Assembly (NCBI GenBank): GCA_937915375.1
Contig: CALDMO010000034.1
Location: 1 to 27,476, forward strand
DNA length: 27,476 nt
Direction of reading: 5' to 3'
From: an uncultured Marvinbryantia sp.
Lineage (GTDB): Bacteria > Bacillota > Clostridia > Lachnospirales > Lachnospiraceae
Under the pieces are notes generated by a model. That model was given only the letters and a program-made list of their open reading frames with translations. It did no database searches and was not told the DNA's origin. A program made the position numbers and the translations under genes. The first letter of the stretch is position 1, and each line of letters begins with the position of its first letter. Shown here one piece after another: positions 16,242 through 24,644 of this stretch.

Positions 16242-18134
16242 ATGGGAGACTTTAAGTTAACAACAGTTGAAGAAATGGAAGCTGCTACCGAACGACTTCT
16301 GGAAACCGGCAAAAAAGTCGGTGCAGATGCATGGCAGTACAGAGTAAAAAAACAGACACCGCACTGTAAGTTCGGTGAAACCGGTATCTGCTGTAAAATC
16401 TGTTCCATGGGTCCGTGCCGTATCACGCCGAAGGCGCCGAGAGGTATCTGCGGCTGTGACGCGCACGGCATAGTAGCGCGTAACTATCTGAAATTCACTG
16501 CGGGCGGTTCCGCGACACATTCTGATCATGGACGTGAAATCTGCCACACATTGTATCACGCAAAACCGGAAGGACCGTACACGGTAAAAGATCCGGAGAA
16601 ACTGATCCGCATTGCAAAAGAGTGGGATATTGAGACAGAGGGGAAAGATATTTATGATCTGGCTCATGAAGTGGCAGTTGTTGCGCTTGGCGAATACGGC
16701 AAAGTATTCGGCACACAGAATTTCCTGAAGAGAGCGCCGCAGCACACACAGGACATCTGGGAAAGAGAAGAGATCGCTCCGCGCGCGATTGACCGCGAGG
16801 TTTCCTGCTCCTTACATATGGCTCATATGGGATGCTCCTCTAAACCGGAAGCGCTGATCAGACAGTCTCTTCGTTCCGGTCTTTCAGACGGCTGGGGCGG
16901 TTCCATGGCCGGCACGGAATTTTCTGACGTTCTTTTTGGAACACCGAAGCCGATCGATACCGAGGCAAACCTTGGCGTTATGGTAGCGGAAAACGTAAAT
17001 ATCGTCGTTCACGGTCATGATCCGAGCCTTTCTGAGATGATCTGTGAATACGCGGACGATCCGGAAATGATCGCATACGCGAAATCCAAAGGAGCAAAGG
17101 GCATTACGGTATCCGGCGTCTGCTGTACGTCTAACGAAGTGGCTATGCGCCGCGGTATTCCGATGGCCGGCAACTTCCTGCAGCAGGAAAATGTGGTTCT
17201 GACAGGCGCATGTGAAGCAATCGTGGTTGACGTTCAGTGTATCTTCCCGGCGCTCGGCCCGCTTTCCAAGTGCTTCCACACGAAATTTATCACGACTTCT
17301 CCGATCGCGCAGATGCCGGATTCTGAATTTATCAGATTCTCCGCGGACAGCGCGGCAGAAAATGCTAAATCTATCGTGAAAACTGCGATTGACAACTTTG
17401 TAAACAGAAAGCCGGAACTGGTTTATATCCCGGATATGAAACAGAAAGCAACGGTTGGCTATTCTGTAGAAGCGATCGTTAAGACGCTGGACGGCGTTAC
17501 CAATTCTCAGGTTGATGAGACCGGTACGACAAAACCGCTGATCGAATGCATCACATCCGGCGTTATCCGCGGCGCGGTAGCGATGGTTGGCTGCAACAAC
17601 CCGAAGATCCGTCCGGACTACGCGCATATTGAACTGATGAAAAAGCTGATCGCAAACGATATCATCGTCGTTGCGTCCGGATGCTCCGCACAGGCGGCTG
17701 CAAAGGCAGGCCTGATGGATAAAGCGGCAAAAGATCTCTGCGGCGCGGGCTTAAAGAGAGTATGCGAGTTGGCAGACATCCCGCCGATACTTCACATGGG
17801 TTCCTGCGTAGATATCAGCCGTATGATGGTTCTGGTCGCAGAACTGGCAAAAGATTCCGGACTGAATATCTCACAGCTGCCGGTAGTCGGATGCGCTCCG
17901 GAATGGATGTCTGAAAAAGCGGTTTCCATCGGTAACTATGTAGTTGCGACCGGTCTGGATACCTTCCTTGGCGTTGATCCGTATGTATCCGGTTCTGATC
18001 AGGTCGCAGGTCTTTTGACAGAAGGCATCCGTGACTGGGTAGAAGCGGCGTACACCGTAGAAACAGATATCGAAAAACTGGTTGATCTGATGATCGAAAG
18101 AATCGAAGAAAAACGTAGAGCAATCGGTATCTGA
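16242..18134 (+). CDS. acsA: Carbon monoxide dehydrogenase catalytic subunit
   Basis: This protein of about 630 residues reduces CO2 to CO and delivers it through a tunnel to acetyl-CoA synthase. N-terminal Cys ligands for the B and D clusters are in PHCKFGETGICCKICSMGPC (first Cys at residue 42). C-cluster ligands are in GVCCTSNEV, VDVQCIFPAL (Cys), VGCNNPK, ASGCSAQA and MGSCVDISR. The C-cluster also needs nickel, which links it to the CooT/CooC genes upstream. AGGAGG at 16231-16236 is 5 bases before ATG 16242 and 2 before ATG 16239, so I chose 16242. Length and motifs are those of a complete monofunctional CooS/AcsA, and its position before acsB supports the CODH/ACS form. Confidence 0.96.
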   Translation: MGDFKLTTVEEMEAATERLLETGKKVGADAWQYRVKKQTPHCKFGETGICCKICSMGPCRITPKAPRGICGCDAHGIVARNYLKFTAGGSATHSDHGREICHTLYHAKPEGPYTVKDPEKLIRIAKEWDIETEGKDIYDLAHEVAVVALGEYGKVFGTQNFLKRAPQHTQDIWEREEIAPRAIDREVSCSLHMAHMGCSSKPEALIRQSLRSGLSDGWGGSMAGTEFSDVLFGTPKPIDTEANLGVMVAENVNIVVHGHDPSLSEMICEYADDPEMIAYAKSKGAKGITVSGVCCTSNEVAMRRGIPMAGNFLQQENVVLTGACEAIVVDVQCIFPALGPLSKCFHTKFITTSPIAQMPDSEFIRFSADSAAENAKSIVKTAIDNFVNRKPELVYIPDMKQKATVGYSVEAIVKTLDGVTNSQVDETGTTKPLIECITSGVIRGAVAMVGCNNPKIRPDYAHIELMKKLIANDIIVVASGCSAQAAAKAGLMDKAAKDLCGAGLKRVCELADIPPILHMGSCVDISRMMVLVAELAKDSGLNISQLPVVGCAPEWMSEKAVSIGNYVVATGLDTFLGVDPYVSGSDQVAGLLTEGIRDWVEAAYTVETDIEKLVDLMIERIEEKRRAIGI

Positions 18135-18149
18135 TAAATAACAAAATAT

Positions 18150-18179
18150 CTGCGCGGCTTCCGTAATAAAGCTGCGCAG
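18150..18179 (+). other. Intercistronic hairpin after the CODH gene
   Basis: CTGCGCGGCTT (18150-18160) pairs with AAGCTGCGCAG (18169-18179): 11 base pairs with one G-T pair and an 8-base loop. No T-run follows, so it is more likely an mRNA-stabilising or processing element than a terminator. Confidence 0.55.
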
Positions 18180-18226
18180 GTGTATGTGGCGTATGATTTT
18201 ATTCTTTATGACAGATGGAGGAGCTC

Positions 18227-18994
18227 ATGAAAATAGCAGTGACAGGAAAAGGTGGCGTAGGAAAGACAACATTTGCTGCGACGCTGGCGAGACTATATGC
18301 AGAGGAAGGAAAGACCGTCCTGGCGGCGGATGTGGATCCGGATGCAAACCTGGGTCTTGCGCTTGGATTTACTCCAGAGGAGCTGGATCAGATTGTACCC
18401 ATTACCAGAATGCGTAAACTGGTGCAGGAGCGTACCGGTGCAAGTGATGACAATCGATTTTATAAATTGAACCCGAAAGTAGATGATATTCCGGATACCT
18501 ATTCCATGGTGAAAAACGGTGTAAAATTGCTGACACTCGGAACGGTTGACACCGCAAACAGCGGTTGTGTATGTCCGGAGCATGTGATTTTGAAACGAAT
18601 CATTAATCATCTGGTTCTTCGTAGCAATGATGTGGTTATTCTGGACATGGAAGCCGGATTGGAACATCTTGGAAGAGGCACGACAGAGGGAATGGATCAG
18701 TTTGTGGTTGTGATCGAGCCGGGAGCAAGAAGCATACAGACATACCGCAACGTTAAGCGTCTGGCAAACGGTCTTGGCGTAAAGCATGTGCGGGTTGTGG
18801 CAAACAAGGTCAGGGACGAGGATGATGAGGCGTTTATAAGGAGCGAGATCCCGCAGGAGGATCTGCTGGGCTTTATTCATTATAATAAAGAGGTAATCGA
18901 TGCCGATCGAAAGGGAAGTTCCCCATATGATTTCAGTAAGACGGCAGTCGCTGAAATCAGGGCAATTAAAGAAAAAATGGATTCCATTTTTTAG
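18227..18994 (+). CDS. CooC/AcsF-type nickel-insertion ATPase (second copy)
   Basis: This 255-residue MinD/NifH-class ATPase has GKGGVGKTT at residues 7-15, VDPDANLG at 36-43, and a Cys-x-Cys pair in NSGCVCPEH (Cys114, Cys116). LDMEAGLEHLGRG is the switch II region. It sits directly before acsB, so it may serve the nickel-containing A-cluster of acetyl-CoA synthase, the role proposed for AcsF, while the other copy serves CODH. That division is inferred from position. GGAGGAG at 18217-18223 lies before ATG 18227; an in-frame ATG at 18215 overlaps this site and was not chosen. Confidence 0.9.
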   Translation: MKIAVTGKGGVGKTTFAATLARLYAEEGKTVLAADVDPDANLGLALGFTPEELDQIVPITRMRKLVQERTGASDDNRFYKLNPKVDDIPDTYSMVKNGVKLLTLGTVDTANSGCVCPEHVILKRIINHLVLRSNDVVILDMEAGLEHLGRGTTEGMDQFVVVIEPGARSIQTYRNVKRLANGLGVKHVRVVANKVRDEDDEAFIRSEIPQEDLLGFIHYNKEVIDADRKGSSPYDFSKTAVAEIRAIKEKMDSIF

Positions 18995-19016
18995 TAAAAA
19001 CTAGGAGGAAAAGAAA

Positions 19017-21140
19017 GTGACATTATTTGATGTTGTATTTAGTGGAAACGATGCTGTGTATGGATTGACAGAAAAAGCGATCGATGACGCCATTGCAGCA
19101 AACGGTGCCGATAAAGCCATTGCATTTCCGGATACCGCTTACAGTCTTCCGTGTTACTATGCAGTAACCGGAACAAAAATCGCAAACCTGGGCGATTTAA
19201 AAACTGCTCTTGGAGTGGTAAAATCTCTGATGACCAGAAATCCGAGACTGAATGATGCATTTATGTCTGGTGTGGCAACTGCTCTTTGTGCAGAATTTAT
19301 CGAAGTACTGAAATATATGGATGGTGCAAAACCGTATGAAGCTCCGTGCTACGGACATCTCGGTGACGCAACGATCCGTGAGCTTGGTGTGCCGCTTGTA
19401 ACCGGTGATATCCCGGGTGTTGCTGTAATTCTTGGCGCTGCTCCGACTGCTCAGGAAGGTGTTGATCTTGTAAAATCTTATCAGGCACAGGGTATCCTGG
19501 TAACTCTGGTTGGCGGTATCATTGACCAGTGTGAAGAACTCGGATACAAGACAGGCGCAAATGTACGTGTGATCCCGCTGGGTAAGGATGTGACATCTGT
19601 TATCCATGCTGTATCTGTAGCTGTTCGTGCGGCTCTGATCTTCGGTAATGTTCAGCCGGGAGATGCTGCAGGACTTATGAAGTATACAATGGAACGTGTA
19701 CCGGCATTTGTAAATGCATTTGCTCCGCTGAACGAAGTGATCGTAGCATGTGGTGCAGGCGCGATTGCACTTGGTTTCCCGGTTATCACAAACGAAGAAA
19801 CTTTCCGTGTTCCGAAGAGCCTGATTGTACAGAAAGACGTAAGCAAATTCAACGCAACGTCTCTGGAAGCACGTGACATTAAGATCAAAATCACAAACAT
19901 TGATATTCCGGTAGCATTTGCATCCGCATTCGAGGGAGAAATCATTCGTCGAGGCGATATGCAGATTGAGTATGACGGTTCACGTGTGGACTGCTTCGAG
20001 TTGGTTCAGACGAAAGAAGCTGCTGAAGTAGAAGATCACAAGATTGAAGTGATCGGACCGGATATTGATGAACTTCCGGAAGGAAGTAAACAGAGCATTG
20101 CTTATGTCGTAGAAGTAGCTGGCAAGAGCATGCAGTCTGACTTTGAACCGGTTATTGAGCGTAAATTCCACTCTTATCTGAACTGTGTAGAAGGTATGAT
20201 GCATACAGGTCAGCGTGATATGATCCGTGTCCGTGTAAGCAAAGATACATTCGGAGCAGGTTTCCGTGTGAAACATATCGGTGAAGTTCTTTACGCAAAG
20301 GTTAAGAGTGAATTTGCAGCCGTTGTTGACAAATGTCAGGTGAAGATCTACACAAACGCAGAAGAGTGTACAAAACTTCGTCATGAACTTGCGATTCCGG
20401 CATTTGATAAACGTGACGAGCGTCTGAATACACTGACAGATGAAGGTGTAGACGTATACTACAGCTGTATCATGTGCCAGGCATTCTCCCCGAGCCATGT
20501 ATGTGTGGTAACTCCGGAGAGACTTGGACTTTGCGGTGCTGTTTCATGGCTGGATGCAAAAGCAACTAACGAGCTTGATCCGCAGGGACCGTGCCAGATC
20601 ATTACAAAAGAGAGAGTTATCGATGAGAGAATCGGTGAATACGAAGATGTCAATGAAGCAGTACGTAAATTCTCCCAGGGCGCTCTGGAAGACGTTTCTC
20701 TGTACTCTATCATTGAAAAACCGATGACATCCTGCGGATGCTTTGAGTGTATCTGTGGTATTGAGCCGCTTTCCAACGGTGTATGTATCGCAAACCGTGA
20801 GTATGCAGGTATGACTCCGATCGGTATGACATTCCCGGAACTGGCTTCCATGACAGGCGGTGGTGTTCAGACACCGGGCTTTATGGGACATGGTAAACAT
20901 TTCATCGCTTCCAAGAAGTTCATGAAGGCAGAAGGCGGTGTAGGACGTATTGTATGGATGCCGAAGGATCTGAAAGATCAGGTTGCAGAAAGACTGAATC
21001 AGACTGCAAAAGAAATGTACGGCATCGACAATTTCTGTGATATGATCGGTGACGAGACCATCGCGGAAGATCCGGAAACCTTACTGGCGTTCTTGGAAGA
21101 AAAAGGACATCCGGCACTGAGCATGGAACCAATGATGTAA
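19017..21140 (+). CDS. acsB: Acetyl-CoA synthase catalytic subunit
   Basis: This 707-residue enzyme joins CO, a methyl group from the corrinoid protein and CoA into acetyl-CoA. The A-cluster cysteines are all present: Cys484, Cys487, Cys496 and Cys506 around CIMCQAFSPSHVC and GLCGAVSW, and Cys573-Gly-Cys575 for the distal nickel. These positions equal those of the Moorella enzyme (506, 509, 518, 528, 595, 597) with a constant offset of 22, so the protein is collinear with it. The start is GTG at 19017 after AGGAGG. Codons are strongly biased (CGT for Arg, CTG for Leu), suggesting high expression. An unusual structured gap follows before acsD. Confidence 0.97.
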   Translation: MTLFDVVFSGNDAVYGLTEKAIDDAIAANGADKAIAFPDTAYSLPCYYAVTGTKIANLGDLKTALGVVKSLMTRNPRLNDAFMSGVATALCAEFIEVLKYMDGAKPYEAPCYGHLGDATIRELGVPLVTGDIPGVAVILGAAPTAQEGVDLVKSYQAQGILVTLVGGIIDQCEELGYKTGANVRVIPLGKDVTSVIHAVSVAVRAALIFGNVQPGDAAGLMKYTMERVPAFVNAFAPLNEVIVACGAGAIALGFPVITNEETFRVPKSLIVQKDVSKFNATSLEARDIKIKITNIDIPVAFASAFEGEIIRRGDMQIEYDGSRVDCFELVQTKEAAEVEDHKIEVIGPDIDELPEGSKQSIAYVVEVAGKSMQSDFEPVIERKFHSYLNCVEGMMHTGQRDMIRVRVSKDTFGAGFRVKHIGEVLYAKVKSEFAAVVDKCQVKIYTNAEECTKLRHELAIPAFDKRDERLNTLTDEGVDVYYSCIMCQAFSPSHVCVVTPERLGLCGAVSWLDAKATNELDPQGPCQIITKERVIDERIGEYEDVNEAVRKFSQGALEDVSLYSIIEKPMTSCGCFECICGIEPLSNGVCIANREYAGMTPIGMTFPELASMTGGGVQTPGFMGHGKHFIASKKFMKAEGGVGRIVWMPKDLKDQVAERLNQTAKEMYGIDNFCDMIGDETIAEDPETLLAFLEEKGHPALSMEPMM

Positions 21141-21151
21141 AAGTGAGGGAA

Positions 21152-21287
21152 AGGAAACAAGCGACAGCGAAGCTGGCATTTGTTTCCTACCGAATGATAT
21201 CGAAGGAATCATCAGGGGCGTTAGCACCGGCACACGTGCGTAGGCACGTGTGGATTCCTGAGATAAGCAGCTCACCCGAGTTTTATC
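21152..21287 (+). repeat. Multi-hairpin intergenic element between acsB and acsD
   Basis: Several hairpins lie in a row. A: AGGAAACAA (21152-21160) with TTGTTTCCT (21180-21188), holding an inner CAGC-GAA-GCTG. C: GG-G-GC-GTTA-GC-A-CC (21215-21228). D: CACACGTGC-GTAG-GCACGTGTG (21231-21252), 9 perfect pairs. AGGAATC (21204-21210) pairs with GATTCCT (21253-21259) around C and D. E: GATAA/TTATC (21262-21287) with an inner CTC/GAG. Three loops share a GC-GNN(N)-GC form. No coding sequence fits, and no riboswitch class is recognised. It may be a REP/MITE-like element or a structured RNA; the 21141-21392 gap otherwise holds only the hairpin at 21337-21365. Confidence 0.5.
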
Positions 21288-21336
21288 GAAAATTAACAAT
21301 AAAGAATTTTTCAAATCAAACCAAAAACTCAATCTA

Positions 21337-21365
21337 CTTCCGTGGTTCCACCCAGACCACGGAAG
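21337..21365 (+). other. Intercistronic hairpin before acsD
   Basis: CTTCCGTGGT (21337-21346) pairs perfectly with ACCACGGAAG (21356-21365) around a 9-base loop. No T-run follows; the acsD ribosome binding site (AAGGAGG) begins about 12 bases downstream. It probably protects or defines the 5' end of the acsDCEV message. Confidence 0.55.
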
Positions 21366-21392
21366 CTTAGAAAATGAAGGAGGATAATTAAA

Positions 21393-22334
21393 ATGCCATT
21401 TACAGCAAAATCAGGAAAGTTCAATGCCAGCATCAATACTGTTACAGTTGGCACTGGCGATAAGGCCATCAAACTTGGTGGTGAATGTGCACTGCCGCTG
21501 TATTCTTTTGATGCAGCTTTTGAAAACGCGCCGAAGGTTGGTATTGAAATCACAGATTTCGGTATGGAAAACGAGCCGGAATGTGTGAAAAAATATTATG
21601 AAGGATGCGAAAGCTTAGCGGAAATCGCAAAAAAAGCAGCATCTTTTGAAGGCGTTGATTTCTTAAGCTTCCGTATGGAAGGCGGCGATCCGAATGGTGC
21701 AAACAAATCTACGGAAGAACTAATCGCACAGTTAAAAGAAGTTGTGGAGGCAGTAGACCTTCCGCTTGTTATCTGCGGTTCTAAAAACGTAGAAAAAGAT
21801 GCAGAACTTCTTGCAAAGGCTGCTGAGGCAGTTCAGGGCAAAAATGCGCTGATCCTTGCAGCAAAAGAAGAAAACTATAAAACAGTCGGCGCAGCAGCAG
21901 GTCTGGCTTATGATCAGATCGTTGGAGCTGAGTCTTCTGTAGATATCAACCTTGCAAAACAGCTGAATGTATTATTAGGTCAGTTAGGTGTAAAAGCAGC
22001 TTCTACTGTAATGAATGTTGGTGCAGCAGCAGCAGGATATGGTTATGAATATGTTGCATCTACTATGCAGCGTATCAAAGCTGCAGCTCTTTCTCAGAAT
22101 GATGCGCAGCTTCAGATGCCGATCATTACACCGGTTGCTTCCGAAACATGGGCGACCAAAGAGGCTACACAGGCAGAAGCAGATACACCGGAATGGGGAT
22201 GCCAGGAAAGACGCGGTATTGACATGGAAGTGGAAACAGCAGCAGCAGATCTTGCATGCGGTTCCAACGCTGTGATCCTGAAACACCCTGTAGCAGTTGC
22301 AACTGTTGCAAAACTGATCAAAGAGTTAGTCTAA
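21393..22334 (+). CDS. acsD: Corrinoid iron-sulfur protein small subunit
   Basis: This 313-residue barrel protein is the delta subunit of CFeSP, which carries the methyl group on cobalamin between methyltransferase and acetyl-CoA synthase. Family features include the N-terminal KLGGECALPLYSFD, the segment FLSFRMEGGDPN, the Ala/Gly-rich NVGAAAAGYGYEYVASTMQRI and the C-terminal WGCQERRGI. GAAGGAGG lies 10-11 bases before the ATG. The length is normal. It is followed after 25 bases by acsC, which encodes its partner. Confidence 0.94.
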   Translation: MPFTAKSGKFNASINTVTVGTGDKAIKLGGECALPLYSFDAAFENAPKVGIEITDFGMENEPECVKKYYEGCESLAEIAKKAASFEGVDFLSFRMEGGDPNGANKSTEELIAQLKEVVEAVDLPLVICGSKNVEKDAELLAKAAEAVQGKNALILAAKEENYKTVGAAAGLAYDQIVGAESSVDINLAKQLNVLLGQLGVKAASTVMNVGAAAAGYGYEYVASTMQRIKAAALSQNDAQLQMPIITPVASETWATKEATQAEADTPEWGCQERRGIDMEVETAAADLACGSNAVILKHPVAVATVAKLIKELV

Positions 22335-22359
22335 TCGCTGTTTAAGGAGGATAAAAACA

Positions 22360-23703
22360 ATGGCATTAAAAGGTCTTGATATTTTTAAATTATCACCGAA
22401 GAAAAACTGTAAAGAGTGCGGCAGCCCGACTTGTATGGCTTTCTGTATGAAAGTTGCGCAGGGTGCGGTTGATATCAGTGCATGTCCGTACTTTTCTGAA
22501 GACGCAAAGGCTCAGCTATCTGAGGCTACAGCACCGCCGATGAAAACAATCAAAGTTGGAGCTGGCGATGCAGAAGTAACGCTTGGCGGCGAAACTGTTA
22601 TGGAGCGTCACGAAAAAACATTCGTAAGCAAGACAAGATACGCAGCAGCTCTTTGCAACTGCATGGATGAAGCAGAGATTGATGCGAAACTGGCTGCAAT
22701 TCCGGCTGTTGATTATGAGCGTATTGGCGAAAGAATGTTTGTAGAGTTTGTTTATGTAAATTACTGTGCAGATGGCAAGACAGATTATGTAGAACTGGTG
22801 AAAAAAGCAGCGGCTACAGGCAGAACTCTGGTACTTGGATGTACAGATGCTGAAGTTGCAAAAGCTGCTCTGGCAGTTTGCAAAGACGGCAAACCGGTAT
22901 TAAACGGTGCAAACGCTTCTAATTACGCAGAAATGAATGCGGTTGCTACAGAAGCAGGCGTTGTTCTTGGTGTATGCGGTGCGGATATGAACGAAATCTA
23001 CGATACCATCAAAGCGGTAGAGGCTCTTGGAAACAAGAATCTGGTAGTAGATACCACAGGCGCAACGGTAAAAGAAACATTTGCAAACACTGTTCAGCTG
23101 CGTAAAGCTGCAATTAAAGACGGTGACAGAAGCTGTGGTTATCCGTCTATTGTAAATCTTGCAAAACTGGCTGGCGATGATATGCATCTTCAGGCTGCAC
23201 TGGCATCTGTATTTACAATCAAATACGGTTCAATCGTAGTAATGTCTGAAATCACATATGCGGAGGCACTGCCGCTGTACGGTCTGCGTCAGAACATCTT
23301 TACTGATCCGCAGAAGCCGATGCGCGTAGAGCCGGGTATTTACCCGCTGAACGGCGCAGATGAAAACTCCATCTGTCTGACAACTGTAGACTTTGCGCTG
23401 ACTTACTTCCTGGTGTCCGGAGAACTGGAGCGTTCTGGCGTGCCGGTAAATCTGATCATCAGTGATGCAGGCGGACTTTCCGTACTGACAGCTTGGGCTG
23501 CAGGCAAACTGTCCTCTTCCTCTATTGAAAAATTCTGGAAGGAACAGGATATTGAAGGTAAAGTTAAGAGCCGTAAACTGGTAATTCCGGGTAAAGTAGC
23601 CGTTCTGAAGGGCGAAATCGAAGCAAAACTTCCGGGTTGGGAAATCATCATTGCTCCAAACGAGGCAGTACAGCTTGTGAAGTTTATGAAAGATCTTCAG
23701 TAA
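22360..23703 (+). CDS. acsC: Corrinoid iron-sulfur protein large subunit
   Basis: This 447-residue gamma subunit carries the [4Fe-4S] cluster and the corrinoid. Cluster ligands are Cys17, Cys20, Cys25 and Cys42 in NCKECGSPTC and DISACPYFSE, one residue earlier than in the Moorella protein. A TIM barrel and a C-terminal corrinoid-binding region (SDAGGLSVLTAWAAGKLSSSSI) follow. The cluster reduces cobalt for methyl transfer. TAAGGAGG precedes the ATG. Two stable hairpins separate it from acsE. Confidence 0.95.
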   Translation: MALKGLDIFKLSPKKNCKECGSPTCMAFCMKVAQGAVDISACPYFSEDAKAQLSEATAPPMKTIKVGAGDAEVTLGGETVMERHEKTFVSKTRYAAALCNCMDEAEIDAKLAAIPAVDYERIGERMFVEFVYVNYCADGKTDYVELVKKAAATGRTLVLGCTDAEVAKAALAVCKDGKPVLNGANASNYAEMNAVATEAGVVLGVCGADMNEIYDTIKAVEALGNKNLVVDTTGATVKETFANTVQLRKAAIKDGDRSCGYPSIVNLAKLAGDDMHLQAALASVFTIKYGSIVVMSEITYAEALPLYGLRQNIFTDPQKPMRVEPGIYPLNGADENSICLTTVDFALTYFLVSGELERSGVPVNLIISDAGGLSVLTAWAAGKLSSSSIEKFWKEQDIEGKVKSRKLVIPGKVAVLKGEIEAKLPGWEIIIAPNEAVQLVKFMKDLQ

Positions 23704-23714
23704 TTTTCTCATTA

Positions 23715-23738
23715 CCGGGAGTCCGTTCGGATTCCCGG
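23715..23738 (+). other. Intercistronic hairpin 1 between acsC and acsE
   Basis: CCGGGAGTCC (23715-23724), loop GTTC, GGATTCCCGG (23729-23738): 10 pairs with one G-T. The following bases (GAGAGATTTTAT) contain only four T, so it is at most a weak terminator. Confidence 0.55.
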
Positions 23739-23789
23739 GAGAGATTTTATAAAAGGATTATATAGCACGGAATAATCTGTGTAATTCCA

Positions 23790-23813
23790 ATTCGGGTGTG
23801 AAAACACCCGAAT
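23790..23813 (+). other. Intercistronic hairpin 2 between acsC and acsE
   Basis: ATTCGGGTGT (23790-23799), GAAA tetraloop, ACACCCGAAT (23804-23813): ten perfect pairs capped by a very stable GNRA loop. No T-run follows. It sits about 45 bases before acsE and probably stabilises the downstream message. Confidence 0.6.
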
Positions 23814-23858
23814 CATAAAGGGTTATAAAAACGAATACATATTAAGGAGGGTTACAAA

Positions 23859-24644
23859 ATGGCAAAATTTGTAACAATTGGAGAGAGACTTTCCACAACT
23901 GCACCGGCAGTAAACAAAGCATTTCTTGAAAGAGATCCGGAACCGATCTTAAAAAGAGCAAAACAGCAGCTTGACGCTGGCGCTGTTTACCTTGATGTAA
24001 ACATTGGACCGGCAGAAAGCTATGGCGAAGATCTGATGAAATGGGTAGTTCAGCTGCTTCAGAGCGAGTTTGATAACGTTCCACTGGCACTGGATACCGC
24101 TAACAAAAAAGCAATCGAAGCAGGTATCTCTGTTTACAACCGTTCAAAAGGAAAACCGATTGTTAACTCTGCAGACGCAGGCAGCCGTATCGAATACGTA
24201 GACCTTGCTGCAGCAAACGATGCAATCGTTATTGCTCTGTGTAATGCAGAAGGTATCGCAAAAGATAATGATGAGCGTATGGGATACTGCCAGATTCTTC
24301 TGGAAAGAGGTCTGGAGCATGGTATGGAAGCAGAAGATCTGTGGTTTGACCCGTTATTCCTGGTTGTAAAAGGTATGCAGGACAAACAGATGGATATTCT
24401 GGAATGTATCAAGATGTTCTCTGATATGGGACTGAACTCTACCGGCGGTCTGTCCAATAACAGTAACGGTATGCCGAAACACATCCGTCCGATTATGGAT
24501 TCCGCTCTGGTGGCAATGTGTATGATGCAGGGTCTTACATCCGCGATTGTAAACCCGAACGATCTGCGTCTGATGGAAACAATCAAATCCTGTGACGTAT
24601 TCAAGAACAATACTCTTTACGCAGATTCTTATCTGGAGATCTAA
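23859..24644 (+). CDS. acsE: Methyltetrahydrofolate:corrinoid protein methyltransferase
   Basis: This 261-residue TIM-barrel enzyme transfers the methyl group from methyl-THF to the Co(I) corrinoid of AcsCD, linking the two branches of the pathway. Pterin-binding family motifs are visible: FVTIGERLSTTAPAV at the N-terminus, VYLDVNIGPAES near residue 45, PLALDTANKKAIEAG near 75, and GLSNNSNGMPKHIRP near 200. GGAGGG is located about 8 bases before the ATG. The stop is followed without any gap by the AcsV start. Confidence 0.95.
   Translation: MAKFVTIGERLSTTAPAVNKAFLERDPEPILKRAKQQLDAGAVYLDVNIGPAESYGEDLMKWVVQLLQSEFDNVPLALDTANKKAIEAGISVYNRSKGKPIVNSADAGSRIEYVDLAAANDAIVIALCNAEGIAKDNDERMGYCQILLERGLEHGMEAEDLWFDPLFLVVKGMQDKQMDILECIKMFSDMGLNSTGGLSNNSNGMPKHIRPIMDSALVAMCMMQGLTSAIVNPNDLRLMETIKSCDVFKNNTLYADSYLEI

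Noticed and set aside
21143..21370. Small open frame of 75 codons in the acsB-acsD gap
   Set aside because: It runs through the stacked hairpins, lacks a convincing ribosome binding site, and resembles no protein family; the structure explains the sequence better.
21141..21392. Cobalamin riboswitch before the corrinoid protein genes
   Set aside because: No B12-box-like GCCACTG and no matching arrangement of stems.
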